64,000 bases of DNA from Microvelia longipes (GCA_018340805.1 JACMZG010001914.1:15760295-15824294); one strand, 5' to 3'; numbered from the stretch's first letter, positions 35,065 to 45,745 are shown. Numbers and translations: made by a program. The notes: generated from the letters alone by a model not told the origin.

Positions 35065-35383
35065 CATAGATATTTATTACTAGAGGGGACATAGCCTATC
35101 TCAATTCACTAAAAAGCTTGAATTATTTTTATGAGCTCTTATGGGCTCTTTGTAACCTCATTAAAACTCCTCTTAAAGTGAGTTAGGGTTATAATGAATC
35201 GACTGTTGTTGGCTTTTTGCACTTCGTTTCTGTTTTGATTTGTATTCTAAACGTTCTGCTATAAAATTTACTGATTTTGTACTGTTAAATTAATTATATT
35301 AATAGTCGATGGTGTTCGGGTTACTTTTTCGATGTTTCAAAATTCAACTAATAAGGCTCCTCTACTAATAATATTTTTTTGTA
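35065..35383 (+). mobile_element. hAT-like MITE family B, copy 3 with perfect 8-bp TSD
   Basis: Starts CATAGATATTTATTACTAGA and ends in a degraded inverted terminus (CTACTAATAATATTTTTTTG). The flanks are identical: GTTTTAAG at 35057-35064 and 35384-35391. Shared interior: TATCTCAATTCACTAAAAAG, CTCTTTGTAACCTCATTAAA, ATAGTCGATGGTGTTCGGGT. This is the best evidence that family B makes 8-bp target duplications. Confidence 0.88.
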
Positions 35384-35391
35384 GTTTTAAG

Positions 35392-36085
35392 AATATTGAA
35401 CCAAAATTGTCAGATATCTGATAAAAATTTTCGAGATATTCGCTACGTAAAATTGTATACGTATAATTGCAATCTTTATTTTTCAATAAATCCTAATGGC
35501 TTGAATGTCGAATATGGTGCTAATGCTGAGACTGTAAAGTCAATTATGCTTTTTAAAGTAACCATTTTTTCGCTCTAACGTTGTAAAACACAACTCTGTT
35601 TAAAAGCATCGTTTGGATGTAATGACTCGAAACCAATTATTCTGTCGTTGAATGCAACTTTATTATAGTTCACTGTAAATAATCCCTTACAGAGCATTTT
35701 AATTATTCTCTATTTTCAAGGTCAAATTCCAAGTATTTGAAACAATAGATAAGTCAGACGTGTCGATATGCAAGTCTCATCACAGAACAGCAACACTTCT
35801 AGCCGCGAAAACACGTCACAGTAGCCAATATTCGTATGGTTATTTTATGTTTACGCTAGCATGACTTCTACAAACAAATCTTTTATTATAAAAGATTGTA
35901 ACTCAATATTCTGTATAATATGTGTACGGTTGAGTTGCTAACAAGGATTTTATTATGAAGTAGCCTACTTTTATAAAGAATTAACTAGTATCAAAAGATT
36001 TTAATTTTCGGCAAAGATTAGGTAGCTACTTGTAGTAGATATAGAGAAGTAAATTTATTATAAAATTTTATTTTACTAATAAACC
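35392..36085. other. no confident feature
   Basis: Unique-looking. The frame 35396-35578 begins inside the target duplication and has no recognised domain. Confidence 0.45.
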
Positions 36086-36408
36086 TATAGAGATATATTA
36101 CTTGAAGGGGCATTGGCTATCCCAATACATTGAAAGACCTAAAACATAATTTTGGGGCTCTCGAAGGCTCTGTGTAACCTCATTAAAACCTCCTTCAAGA
36201 GTGAGTTTAGGTTATTACAAATCAATTTTTTTTTGCTTCCCGCACATTTTTTATGTGTTTTGATTTGTATTTTAAAAGATCTACTAAGTAAGATACTGTA
36301 ATTTTGTTTTGTATATTTGATTATATTGATAGTCGAAGGTGTTCTGGTTAGTTTTTCGGTATTTCAAACTTCAGCCTATAGGGCCCCTCTAGTTATTATC
36401 TCTCTATG
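36086..36408 (+). mobile_element. hAT-like MITE family B, copy 4
   Basis: Starts TATAGAGATATATTACTTGA and ends TTATTATCTCTCTATG. The flanks AATAAACC (36078-36085) and TTTAAACC (36409-36416) match at 6 of 8. Shared interior includes TTTTGGGGCTCTCGAAGGCT and CTGTGTAACCTCATTAAAAC. It lies only 0.7 kb from copy 3 in the same orientation. Confidence 0.85.
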
Positions 36409-37150
36409 TTTAAACCCCACCAATAATGAATAAGGGCGCTAATAACCCCGGTAATAATTAAGCTGAACTAGACTAACCTGTCGAGAAGGTAAAATAACAT
36501 AAAAATAAATAAATAAATAAAATAAAGGAAGGTATAAAGGTTTGCATAAAAAGAGCCTATCTAAATAAAAAATAACCTAAACAAAGGTTTAGCTAAAAGA
36601 ATAGAGTAAATTTATATCATGATTGATATCGCCAGATGCAACACTAAGTTGGCTAGCTGCTTAGTGCATGTAGTGTATGTAGCCAAATAGCTGATTTAAC
36701 TTCCCAGATATGGGCCAGAAAAGATAACATATTGTTCATTACTAAGTTCAAATTTAAATTTGGAACAAGCAGGTGAAATATATGTGAGGCTCATTGCCTA
36801 ATTAGATTATAAAATAAATTCCCTTGCAATAGCCTGGCATTAATACTGCTTAAATTAACAGAAACATACAGTAGAAACTAGTTTAAACCAAAAATTAATT
36901 ACATAACTTCTGAAATATCTCGTTTTTATTAAATAAAATTACATTAAATATGAGAACAAAAAGCGCACAGTGACTTGAATATTAAGGATTTTTTACATAA
37001 ATTACTACATACAAGGAAACTGGTATTGTTTTGGGGTTTGTTACGTCGTGTGTAAAACAAGATGTTATTTAAAAGACTCATATGAAAAATGACTACCTTT
37101 ATGTAAAAGTAATCTAAATGATTTATGTGTCTTTATAAAAATAAAATATA
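36409..37150. other. no recognised feature
   Basis: Includes a short (AAAT)n run at 36505-36525. Otherwise AT-rich unique sequence. Confidence 0.5.
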
Positions 37151-37320
37151 AAAAATCGAGTTTGGGGTACCTCGGAATTTTCCTTATACATTGACGGATT
37201 ATCTTATCTTCAGACTCGCTTCGCTCGTTCTCCGACGGGAAAAATAAGTTTTAATCCTAGCGATTACCCATCCACAAAGCTGACTACGCTTAATGCTGCT
37301 CTTTATAATTGATACAACAA
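37151..37320 (-). mobile_element. 5S-derived SINE, copy 6
   Basis: Reading the minus strand: GAGCAGCATTAAGCGTAGTC (5S A-box region), GTGGATGGGTAATCGCTAGG (C-box region, close to 5S GGATGGGTGACCGC), then GAACGAGCGAAGCGAGTCTG and the tail CCGAGGTACCCCAAACTCG followed by a T run. It joins core, body and tail in a compact 170 bp. Confidence 0.75.
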
Positions 37321-38130
37321 AAACTATGCGGGTATATAGCCGCATTAAAATAAAAAGTTTGCTAAAGTTTGCTAAGAAAGGACCATTTTCCAACTTTAAC
37401 ATTTTTTTAAAAAACGTATATTTATTATTCGGTAGATACTTAGCACTTGCTTATAATAAAATGAAACTTGGCACATTTCATGGTCTTATATAAAACAATT
37501 ATAGTCCAATACAAGACCATCAAATATCTTAGTTAGGACCTAACTTCATGCCAATATGCGTAGCAAATATTAATTGATCTTATCATTTTCCGTGTTCTAT
37601 ACATTTTGGAAATTTTTGCTGACTAGCGACGGTAAATGATGTCTTAATGAACTTATTTTTCGTATAGTGTATTTAGCATTTAGATTTTTTTTGTTCCAAG
37701 TTCCAACTCTCCAATAAATTTACTGAGGGAGGGGGGTTACGATAATAACTGACACACGTAGTCACTGACACACAGACACTTACAGGCCTCTTATTAAAGA
37801 AGTTCTTTTTTTAACTCGCGAATCGATTATTTATCCACCAAACGTGGTCCAGTTGAATCAAAAATATAATTGTTAAATTTTTCTTTTGAAATTCGCCACC
37901 ATAACTAATTTTAATTAAACAACTCACGAAAAGCTTTAAATTGTAATTTTTGCATGCTACCATATTACGATCAAAAAATCAAACATATTCTATCAAACAA
38001 CAGATTATCCATAGTTGTCTAACTCTAAATTAATTATAAAAGAAAAAGAGCAGCACAGCTCTCATATATAATGGTTTAATGTTTTGAATATAATTCTGAA
38101 GAAGAGGTTATAATTTAAATTTTGTAGAGG
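37321..38130. other. no confident feature
   Basis: The plus strand at 37465-37490 (GAAACTTGGCACATTTCATG) echoes the TTTGGCACGCATAGCCATG word of composite SINE copy 2. The relation is uncertain. No gene is seen. Confidence 0.4.
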
Positions 38131-38319
38131 AAAATGAATTTGGGACCATTTTTTGGACTTTAAATTCCGATTTATAGGGGCAAACATTCGCTGATCTAAA
38201 ATGACAAAACACCTAATTCTTTATCAATAACCCAAAGCAAGGCAATCTGTTGGGACAATCCCTTAGGGCTTGAAGTTCACGTTTTGGACACTGTACGATT
38301 ACTAGGACTCAGGTCTCCA
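38131..38319 (+). repeat. family J module, copy 2
   Basis: Aligns with 25771-25935 (GGGACCATTTTTTGGACTTT, ATCTAAAATGACAAAACACC, CTTAGGGCTTGAAGTTCACG). Confidence 0.7.
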
Positions 38320-38480
38320 CATTAATTGAATTGTGGAACACAATCAAATTAAATTGAATTGTGGAGCACAATCAAAATGAATTGAATTGTGGAACACTAT
38401 CAAATTGAATTGAATTGTGGAACACAATCAAATTAAATTGAATTGCGGAACACAATCAAATTGAATTGAATTGTAGAGTT
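38320..38480. repeat. 28-bp minisatellite, about six copies
   Basis: The unit contains GAATTGTGGAACACAATCAA followed by ATTGAATT. Successive GTGG/GCGG words fall at an exact 28-bp period from 38331 to 38471. It shares period and position, but not sequence, with the array at 25.9 kb. Confidence 0.95.
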
Positions 38481-39040
38481 TAAGAAATTGAAATAATAGT
38501 AGGTATGCATTAGTTCTGTCTGAAATAAATGATGTTATACCTTTGTATAAAATCCAAAATGTGTAGAACACAAAATATTTGAAAAAGCCTATTTCCAGTG
38601 ACATTTCTACGAATTATAATTTTAGAAGTGTACTCTCACTAGAGGCAGTTTGAGGTGTCAACCATAAAACCATGTTTAACATATCACCTATGTAGGATAT
38701 CTATATCTAGACTAAACATAGAAGGGGGTTGTTAGTTAAATATATGTATCTATACCATCCAGTAAACTTCCCCATTAAACAGAAAAGTTAAAAGGGTCGA
38801 TATAAAAATAGCCGAGCGTCTCATTTAAAAACCATGTTGTACCTAATCGATTGCAAAATTTTGAACAAATATTTCTTATTTTGTAACTTAAAAAAAATTT
38901 CAAGAATCAACCATCTCATATTGATAGGCCTTCTATATTAATATATCTCTATTATATTGCTACTATACTGAAAGTTGACAGTAACACAACAACTTATCAG
39001 TAAAACTGATAAGTTTTACTGAAATCCTCAGTAAAACTTA
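38481..39040. other. no major feature
   Basis: A lone family-B terminus-like word (TTAATATATCTCTATT) lies at 38938-38953. A small perfect hairpin ACTTATCAG/CTGATAAGT lies at 38992-39014. Confidence 0.5.
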
Positions 39041-39041
39041 A

Positions 39042-39495
39042 AATTCTGGCGCGGTGGTCCGCATGTCGGGCGAATTTCCTTTGGATGCGTGTTTCCGTGC
39101 TTAACTACAATCCTGGTTGAAATGATAATTTTTTATAGTTTTTTTACATTATATAAGTTTACAACTACTAAATAAATAATTCCGGCGCGGTGGTCCACTG
39201 TCGGGCGAATTTAATTTAGAATGCGTGTTTCCGTGCTTAAGGTTCCGGTTAATGCTGAAGAACATAAGCAGTTACTCAATTGCCAAGCACTGCTCGTAAC
39301 TCATTTTGTCTGTATTTTTGTAATTATCCATTTAGTTATACAAAACTATGCCTCTAAAATTAGATGTACGCACTATTATTAGCACTAGTTTAAAGCTCAG
39401 TTACTTATCTTTAAGCTTAGTCAGATACCTTTAAAGGTTTTAGCGCATTTCCTTCCGCACCACCGCGCCAGAATTATTTTGTAGTTATATTAAGT
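39042..39495. mobile_element. TIR element with duplicated left end (family F)
   Basis: The right end ACCACCGCGCCAGAATTATT followed by TTGTAGTTAT is the inverted form of the inner left end near 39160-39193 (ACAACTACT...AATAATTCCGGCGCGGTGGT). A second left-end copy lies outside it at 39044-39104 (TTCTGGCGCGGTGGTCCGCA, GTCGGGCGAATTTCC, GCGTGTTTCCGTGCTTAA). The element was therefore partly duplicated or inserted beside a relative. A related end lies at 56360-56402 on the minus strand. The interior shows no transposase. Confidence 0.75.
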
Positions 39496-39539
39496 AATAA
39501 ACTTATATTAAGTAAAAAAAACGATAAAAAATTATCGTC

Positions 39540-39700
39540 CCTTCCAGGATGTGAACCCAGGTACCCTGAGTTTAAGTGGTCGTATTGACTCCGGACAATT
39601 GCCATTCAACTCAAAGACCCAAAAAACATGGAAAACGACACCCTACTCGAAATTTAATTTTCAATGGTCACTTAGAGTGGTCGTATCGACTTCAGTCATG
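39540..39700 (-). repeat. tRNA-like SINE copy and partial duplicate (family T)
   Basis: Minus strand of 39540-39610: GTCCGGAGTCAATACGACCA, then CTTAAACTCAGGGTACC and GGGTTCACATCCTGG (B-box-like). It aligns base for base over long stretches with 27665-27733. A second piece (AAGTCGATACGACCACTC) lies at 39670-39695. The plus-strand frame 39576-39875 crosses it and is not a gene. Confidence 0.5.
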
Positions 39701-40681
39701 CGAATTCCGCCATGAAGCCTATCCCATTAACGAATTTTATTCCCAAAGGAAATTCGCTAAAAAAAAAGGTTTAATGGAAGTGCAAAATTACTTATATTTT
39801 TCACTTTCTTTTCCAAGTTCTCGATTTTCTGGCTTGACAGGTGATTTTCATGTTACACGGTGTTATTTTTCTTAACTTATAGTTAGTTCTATTTTTATAT
39901 AAAAAGAATGTTTTCAGGTCAAGTTGAATCATAATAATAAACTTTACGTACAACGTTACGCTTCTCTGAGTTTCGTGAGCTATCATTTTTTTGTTACTAT
40001 TTCTTTAGTTCCTTTATAACTTATATAAATACACTTGCCATTTCTTTTATCTGTTTAATTCTTAGTTTTACTGCATTTTCAAAAGTATTAAAATATAAGT
40101 CCTAACAAACATTAGTCAGCTAAGTGTTAGCTCGTAAATAAAAAACTGTTTAATATTCAGTTACATTATTTTGAAAGGTATTAAAACAGTAATGTAATAA
40201 GATCTTTTAATGACGAGTCATGACGTAAAAGTTCAAAATAATTAATACTAGTTAATCACTGTAAAAGATTGTTTTGTTAGTTATGTAAGTTAAGTTTTAA
40301 AAGGTACCGTGCACGAAAAAACATATATTTAGCTTCAAGTTAATATATTGTACATCAAAAACATATTATATTCTTGATCAACGAGTCCCCCCTTCTCTAA
40401 TTCACCTCCCCCTCCGTCACCATAAGCTCACTGTTCCCTTGGAAATTCGCTTAAATGGGCATTCCTTTTGAAAATTCAGAAAATTAACAAAAGTGTTACT
40501 TTTTTACTTTTCATTCCAAAGGAAATTCGCCCGGCGTGCAGTCCTCTGAGCCTAAATTTTATTTGGTTAATACTGCGCATCTTAATCCCAGAGGTTTTTA
40601 ATAAAGCATCAAGCCATCACACTCAGACTGTGCTGGTTACCTCTGACATCGGTACTTCCTGCTACCAAACACTCGTCTAGA
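39701..40681. other. AT-rich, with several GGAAATTCGCT words
   Basis: Words AAAGGAAATTCGC at about 39746 and 40519 and TTGGAAATTCGC at about 40440 belong to a motif scattered through the window. 40527-40545 (CGCCCGGCGTGCAGTCC) resembles the family F subterminal region. Confidence 0.45.
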
Positions 40682-40707
40682 CTGATGATGGCTGGATGCA
40701 GCCGAAA
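40682..40707 (+). ncRNA. hammerhead-like core motif
   Basis: CTGATGA (40682-40688), a T, a perfect five-pair stem GGCTG/CAGCC with loop GATG, then GAAA (40704-40707). This is the best-formed hairpin of the set. The sequence continues GTTGGCTTTTTAATATATAT. Confidence 0.4.
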
Positions 40708-41435
40708 GTTGGCTTTTTAATATATATAAAAAAATATTGGTGGAGAGACGTATTTCATTAAAAACCTCTGGGATTAATAGATGGACTCCACAATGCAGCC
40801 AACTTTACGGGATGACTGCGAATATTATGAAGCAAGCCCCTTTTTCATTACTCATCTATTGCAACAAATTATTGGCTATTATTTTGCCGCACACTATTTA
40901 CCTTGTTTACGAACGGTTATGAGCTTGTGATAAAAAAACGATGTTTTATGTTGTCATAGAGTTTTCCAAATTAAAATTCGGTGTTAAGGTTAGGAAATAT
41001 TTTTCGAATCAAACGTAAAATTTCTCAATAAGCCATGTAAAATAAATCTTTTAAGTAGTAAACTAAGTTAAAGTTGTTAATTTAATAAGAAGACTTAATT
41101 AAGTGTGTGCGGCATTGCACCATAACCAATTTGTATCGTTAAGTAGTTGGCACGTACGCTATTGAGTAAATTTTATTTTAGTAACAACTCTAAGTTGGTC
41201 TAACACGGGTCTAGAGGTACCTTCAGGTTGGGGTGTTCCAAGGTCTTTATTTTAATTTGCTAAGTCTGACTTCATAGTAAAAGATTGACCACTTGTAAAA
41301 TATACTAAACATTTAAGTCTAACCCCCTTTCATGACCCTAACCTCCTAAGCTCATTTTTTCTTCGAAAAATTGCTAAAATTGGCATGATAAGAAAATTAA
41401 AATATAAAAGAATTGTAATTTACATACAAGAGAGA
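40708..41435. other. no recognised feature
   Basis: AT-rich. The frame 40737-40922 has no recognised domain. Confidence 0.5.
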
Positions 41436-41577
<142 letters not shown>

Positions 41578-41889
41578 TATATTATGTCTTAAATAAATAT
41601 ATTTGTATATTATCTGTTTTAAAGATTAGAAACATTCATTCTTGATTATTTTATTTTGGAATGTATATGGTTAAGATATGAATGTTATTTATCACTTTTG
41701 TTTTCTGATAAAAAATCTTATTTAAAAATTTATTGTGCGAAGTATTCAATTTATTTGTATTTTATGTTAATTTTCTTTTTAAACTTTAAATTAGAAAATG
41801 ATAAGATAGCAACTATTTGTTATTTAAATGATTCGTTTTAAACAATTATCTGCATCGGATAATGGTGGAATTGAAAATGTTTAAAAAGT

Positions 41890-41909
41890 AAACATATTGA
41901 ATCTAAAAC
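41890..41909. repeat. LINE target-site duplication, left copy
   Basis: AAACATATTGAATCTAAAAC, identical to 42588-42607. The first two or three A bases of the right copy merge with the poly(A). Confidence 0.92.
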
Positions 41910-42587
41910 AATTCAACAATCTACTTACAGCACTGTCTACAGAACTCTGAACAGCTTCAACCACGAGGACTCCAACTACCTAACTACTAACTTACAACTA
42001 AACTTCGCTCAGCAAAAATATTAGCGCAAATTCGTACCAGTGGTTTTGATACAATAAAATCCTTGCGAGGTATATTATACAAAATTAACACAATAACAAC
42101 TGTATGGTATGTAATATGCATGAACAAGAGAGTTTAGAACATTTACTTAGATGTCCAAGGTATGCTGTGATTAGAATGCACTTTTGCCTACACAACTTAT
42201 GACTCCTGAATGGTTAGATAATACTTGTGCCTCAATAATAAGTATATCTAACAAAAAAGAAGCTTTAAATATTTTTTATTTTTTTTTATTAACATGCTAA
42301 TAAGAGCTTTTCATTTAAACGAGTAAACTATATTATAATATATATATATTTTTTCCTAAGTATTTTTTTTTATAATATACTTCTCTATATTATAAAATAT
42401 TTTCTTTTTTAATTTCTTAATGTCATTATAAAATTTATGTTCTTATTTCCCATAATTAACAAGAGTTTTATTATTATTTAAGTATTTATGTTGTGCCATC
42501 GCCATGTATAATTTTTACTTTTCTATATATATAATGCCATCTCATTTGTATGAGCTATGTAAAGCTTTGAAAAAAAAAAAAAAAAAA
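41910..42587 (+). pseudogene. 5'-truncated non-LTR retrotransposon, 3' end of ORF2
   Basis: About 380 bases encode the C-terminus of a LINE reverse-transcriptase protein in three broken frames. They read LNSFNHEDSNYLTTNLQLN (41956-42006), then AQIRTSGFDTIKSLRGIL, then a CCHC-type knuckle with Cys-x2-Cys and HLLRCPRY (42101-42160), then LMTPEWLDN to a stop at 42298-42300. The frames change near 42012, 42099 and 42178. A 3' UTR and an A run (42570-42590) follow. The knuckle-plus-short-tail arrangement is typical of Jockey/I/CR1-like ORF2 proteins; I cannot assign the clade. A 20-bp perfect duplication flanks it, so the insertion is young although the frames are broken. This may reflect a dead source copy or base-calling errors at A runs. 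Confidence 0.88.
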
Positions 42588-42607
42588 AAACATATTGAAT
42601 CTAAAAC
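42588..42607. repeat. LINE target-site duplication, right copy
   Basis: AAACATATTGAATCTAAAAC directly after the poly(A) tract. Confidence 0.92.
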
Positions 42608-42612
42608 TTAAA

Positions 42613-43020
42613 AATATTGGAGAAACGGCCCCTCATCTTCTAACTGTAGCCCCAGCCATTGGAAAACAACTATGTGGCCATAACAAATATAGTATCTTTT
42701 CATATTACTGGTTTATATAAGTGGCATACTGCCACATTATAAGCGAATTTTCAAATGTTTTAGTCCAAAACGTGATTTGTTTATATTATGTTACATATGT
42801 CAATCAATAAAACCAGAACTAATGCTGATAATGTAATGCAACTTTAAATTTTTGTTAATCATGTACAAGTGCTAAAAATGTCAGCCCGATATAAACTCTT
42901 TTTAAGGTTTGTAATTTTTTGAAATGTTTACGGGGTCATTATTGTGGGTTAATGACGTCACAAATATTTCAATAAAACATTGTTGGCTGTTGGAGAGAAA
43001 AATTGTATGCTCTATAGAAT
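42613..43020 (+). mobile_element. family C repeat, copy 1
   Basis: Diagnostic words: AACAACTATGTGGCC, CATATTACTGGTTTATATAA, GTGGCATACTGCCA, ATAAGCGAATTTTCAAATG, GTGATTTGTTTA, AACTAATGCTGATAA, then GTTAATGACGTCA (CRE octamer at 42953-42960). The GC-rich left palindrome is reduced here. Confidence 0.7.
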
Positions 43021-43057
43021 AGTTATATTTTTCAAGGGCAGTCAATACTACAAGTTT

Positions 43058-43172
43058 ACGTTTGAAGTCGTCAGACTCGAGTCTTGAGTCTGAATGGAGG
43101 GCGGTGAGGATGAGCACAACGGATCCGATGTTGTTATGAAAAGGTCTGAGAACCTCGTACTCAATTTTTTAT
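43058..43172 (+). mobile_element. 5S-derived SINE, copy 7 (body and tail)
   Basis: The body words TTTGAAGTCGTCAGACTCGA, GTGAGGATGAGCACAACGGA and TCCGATGTTGTTATG are followed by AACCTCGTACTCAATTTTTT, a diverged tail. The core is absent. The overlapping small frames are not genes. Confidence 0.55.
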
Positions 43173-43853
43173 ATGTAAATTTTTTCATTGAATTTCCCCA
43201 ACTTTTTTATGCGACTAAAGGTACTTGTTCTCTGCTTAGCGGTTTATACTTCATCTTAACGACTGGGTTCACCAATAATAAATAGCAAACAAGTTCTTTT
43301 CTCTTGCATACAATGTTTTACTTTCAGCAGCAAACTACAACCGGTTTATTTATAAACTCATAACCTTAATATTATTTGCCCTTCCATTGTTTTCACAACA
43401 AAATAATGTATGAGATTAACAGCTGTAAGTCAGTATCAATACCAGTCCATGTTACAGGAAATAACAACACCAAAGTAATGTCTATGGAAAACCTATACTC
43501 GGACTTACAAGAGCAACTCGATGTATTTATATAACTTTGACTTGACATTTCATTTATTTTGTATTGAGTTTAAAATGTTACAAATCTGCGTAATGTGAAA
43601 GTGAATTATGTCTACTTGTTTTTTTTTTTATTTATTTCGAGTGGGTGGTTTATTTTTACGCTGCATTATGTGTACAGAGTTTGAATTTTTATTTATGTAT
43701 GTGCTTTAACGTTTTTAGAATACTGTATGCATGTTTGATTTGACCCTGTTCATAGACTTTTGATGTTGATCATAATAACAAGTACAAAAGTTCTAAGAAT
43801 GCTTAATGTAGGGATATAAGTCCGTATAGTGCCAGCGTTTTTACTAATATATA
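43173..43853. other. no recognised feature
   Basis: AT-rich unique sequence. Confidence 0.5.
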
Positions 43854-44303
43854 ACACACGGCTAAAATCAATTGACAGCACGCAAAAAAATCTGTGAGGA
43901 AAAGAATTCTAGTGGTTTAGACCGACCAAGCCCCTTCCCCTCCACCTCATGCCAACCTTGGCACAAAAAATTATCTTTTTCGTAAATAAAATCATAAAAA
44001 GACTCCTCATAATCATAAAAATCGCCTCGCTTTTTCTCTCATTGTGCATTACGTAATTAACAACTTTTGACTTAATTCATACTTCCGAACAAAGTTAAAT
44101 GGTAACATTAAAAGATACAACAATGTTTATACTTAAAAATCAAATACATAATTGTTTAAAATAAAAATATACGATAAAACTGTCTTACAGTGTTGCCAGA
44201 ATAGAAAATTTTCTTTGTTACTTAAAAAAGGGATTCTTTTGTTAAAAAGGGGATTGAAAGCATTGAGATTTTTGCGGGCTGTCAACTGATTTTAGCCGTG
44301 TGT
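43854..44303. mobile_element. 450-bp TIR element flanked by TA (mariner-like MITE)
   Basis: The left terminus ACACACGGCTAAAATCAATT, then GACAGCACGCAAAAA, is matched by the inverted right terminus (TTTTTGCGGGCTGTCAACTG, then ATTTTAGCCGTGTGT). The TIRs are about 35 bp with two or three mismatches. TA lies directly outside both ends, as expected for Tc1/mariner insertion. The interior is non-coding, with TTGCCAGAATAGAAAATTTT. Single copy in this window. Confidence 0.85.
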
Positions 44304-44759
44304 TATACTTTAAATAAAAGCTTAAAAATATCAGCCACAAGATTTAATTTTACTCTGATGTAGCACAGTACTGTAGAGCTAAAGTATACCAACAGCGAAA
44401 ATTTATTATAATTTTTTTTGGGTATCGTCTTGTATGTTAACTTGCATGTTAGTATTATTCTTTAAAGTAGAAGAATAGCACACAAAGAGAAATTGGAACC
44501 TCCAAAACGCTCATTTGGGACTTCATATAAATTTAAATTTTATGATGAAGATAAATTGTTTTGTTGAAATTGCGGCGAAAATTTAAACTATGTCGTATTG
44601 TTAAGTCTATAATATATTTTTTCCAAGACCTTTAATATTTCTTAATCTTAATAATTACTCTTTTTCTATTTTTCGTTTTCGGTTTTATTTTATAATTGAA
44701 TTAAAATAATATATAATTCAATATATTATAATCTATCGATACCAAATGTTGGCACAACC
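44304..44759. other. no confident feature
   Basis: May be upstream sequence of the retroelement tail at 44760, but no coding remnant is readable. Confidence 0.4.
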
Positions 44760-44806
44760 TTTGTACATAAACTATATGGAAATAAACATTTATTTTATTT
44801 TATTTC
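44760..44806 (+). mobile_element. possible LINE 3' tail with (TTTTA)n
   Basis: TTGGCACAACCTTTGTACAT followed by ATGGAAATAAACATTTATTT and repeated TTTTA units resembles the microsatellite tails of non-LTR elements. No duplication is recognised. Confidence 0.3.
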
Positions 44807-45498
44807 ATACTTTGTCTTCGATTGCATTCTTCCGATTAAATTATTCATAATTTACCACACAGAATGCATTAAAAGTTAACAAAATTAAATAATATTAAAA
44901 AAAAGTCACTATTTTTTGGTGCCCAGGTTCTTATTAAAATTTCGCGAAGCTATACCTGCAAAGCAAAACTATTTGGTTGTGACGTCATAAAAATTAATTA
45001 ATTTAAAAATCATTCATAAAGATTAAACTAAATTATTAGTATATAATAGTTTAATAAAGATGTGTAACAGTGTCCATCACTACATTAATTTTATTTAAAA
45101 GAGTTAAATCAATAATCCGAATCACATGCTGATATGCAAACTGTTTCAATGCCTCTTTGATATTGAAACAGTATTCGAATATTCGGTCCATTGACATTAG
45201 AATTAATAGAAACGAGAGAAAAGGCCTCGGTTGACAAGATTAGTCCGCATCATTGACCACTGGAGTGCTGCATTAAGATGAAAAAGTGTTTAAACCGTTC
45301 CAATAAACCGTTTCAAGATGTTGTATTGCAGACAGTTTTGACTAAAGGCCTATTTCAGCGGCTGAAATTATTCAGAATATTAAAATATTTCATATGAAAA
45401 TCAACCCAGCCGAATAGGTTATGATTAGGAGAATTATTAATAAAAGAAATAAGATGTTTGCTAATAATATGTGGGCAAATACTTACGTATTATTACTA
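44807..45498. other. no recognised feature
   Basis: Contains one isolated CRE octamer (44980-44987). GAAACTGTTTC-like words near 45140-45170 form a weak inverted repeat. Confidence 0.45.
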
Positions 45499-45706
45499 GG
45501 GCCAGCGGGAAAAATCAAGTGTCAAATTTTTCAAAAATGTTTTATACGATTTAAGTATTTTTCAGACCTTACTTAACCAAACGCAAAAACCACATAAGTC
45601 CAAATAAGATAAATGAGTAAAATACATTATGACTAATTCCAAATTTTTATCAATTTAATAAAAAAAATAATTATAATAATGACTTATGTGTTTTTCCCGC
45701 CGACCC
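45499..45706. mobile_element. 208-bp TIR element flanked by TA (mariner-like MITE)
   Basis: The left end GGGCCAGCGGGAAAAATCA and the right end (inverted) GGGTCGGCGGGAAAAACACA form TIRs of about 20 bp. TA lies directly outside each end (45497-45498 and 45707-45708). The AT-rich interior repeats the ACATAAGTC word. Non-coding. Confidence 0.8.
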
Positions 45707-45745
45707 TATAAATTTCCTACATATTCTATAAAAAACGAAAGACTT

